From assembly GCA_012271065.1 (NCBI GenBank), contig JAAXHE010000244.1, positions 1-5,803 of the forward strand: 5,803 nucleotides of DNA, in the 5' to 3' direction. Numbering within the stretch: position 1 is the stretch's first letter; the number at the start of each line of letters is the position of its first letter. The notes under the pieces are model-generated. The model worked only from the letters and a program-made list of their open reading frames with translations. It was not told where the DNA came from and did no database searches. The stretch is from Candidatus Latescibacterota bacterium (GTDB lineage Bacteria > Latescibacterota > UBA2968 > GCA-2709665). Both the position numbers and the translations under genes were made by a program. Positions 5,800-5,803 of this stretch are shown here, one piece after another.

Positions 5800-5803
5800 C
5801 ATT

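Noticed and set aside
1..5803. CRISPR arrays, tRNA or rRNA genes, insertion sequences
   Set aside because: I saw no regularly spaced direct repeats, no cloverleaf-like sequence in the gaps, and no transposase or terminal inverted repeats.

Overview
The window is a bacterial chromosomal segment with compact, plus-strand gene order. Two large GC-rich genes (about 60% GC by eye, rising above 70% in places) fill positions 233 to 5212. The flanks are visibly richer in A+T. Strong Shine-Dalgarno sites before two of the genes, short gaps and a GacS/BarA-like multi-domain kinase fit a Gram-negative or other environmental bacterium. Nothing in the sequence fixes the phylum, and I do not name one.

Layout. 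Positions 1-232 hold the possible tail of an upstream reading frame (3-149) and a short leader with a sigma70-like promoter candidate. Positions 233-1882 encode a 549-residue protein that joins a complete response-regulator receiver (REC) domain to a complete glutamate dehydrogenase. After 57 bp comes a 1090-residue membrane-bound hybrid histidine kinase (1940-5212): about eight membrane helices, PAS, HisKA, HATPase, two REC domains and Hpt. The 57-bp gap carries a GC-rich inverted repeat and a clear ribosome binding site. Then come a 66-residue HicB/DUF1902-like protein (5277-5477) and an 85-residue DUF6883-like protein (5542-5799) that looks shortened at its C terminus. An imperfect 20-bp palindrome lies directly in front of the latter.

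How the genes may work together. The kinase has every part of a His-Asp-His phosphorelay and ends in an Hpt domain, which needs a separate receiver partner. The only separate receiver in the window is the one fused to glutamate dehydrogenase, immediately upstream on the same strand. The simplest reading is a two-gene relay in which a membrane signal leads to phosphorylation of a metabolic enzyme's own REC domain, so that the pathway's output is enzyme activity (glutamate to 2-oxoglutarate plus ammonia) rather than transcription or c-di-GMP. The domains are seen directly; the partnership and its effect on catalysis are inference. The two small downstream genes look like a separate accessory pair, possibly toxin-antitoxin-like, and are probably unrelated to the relay.
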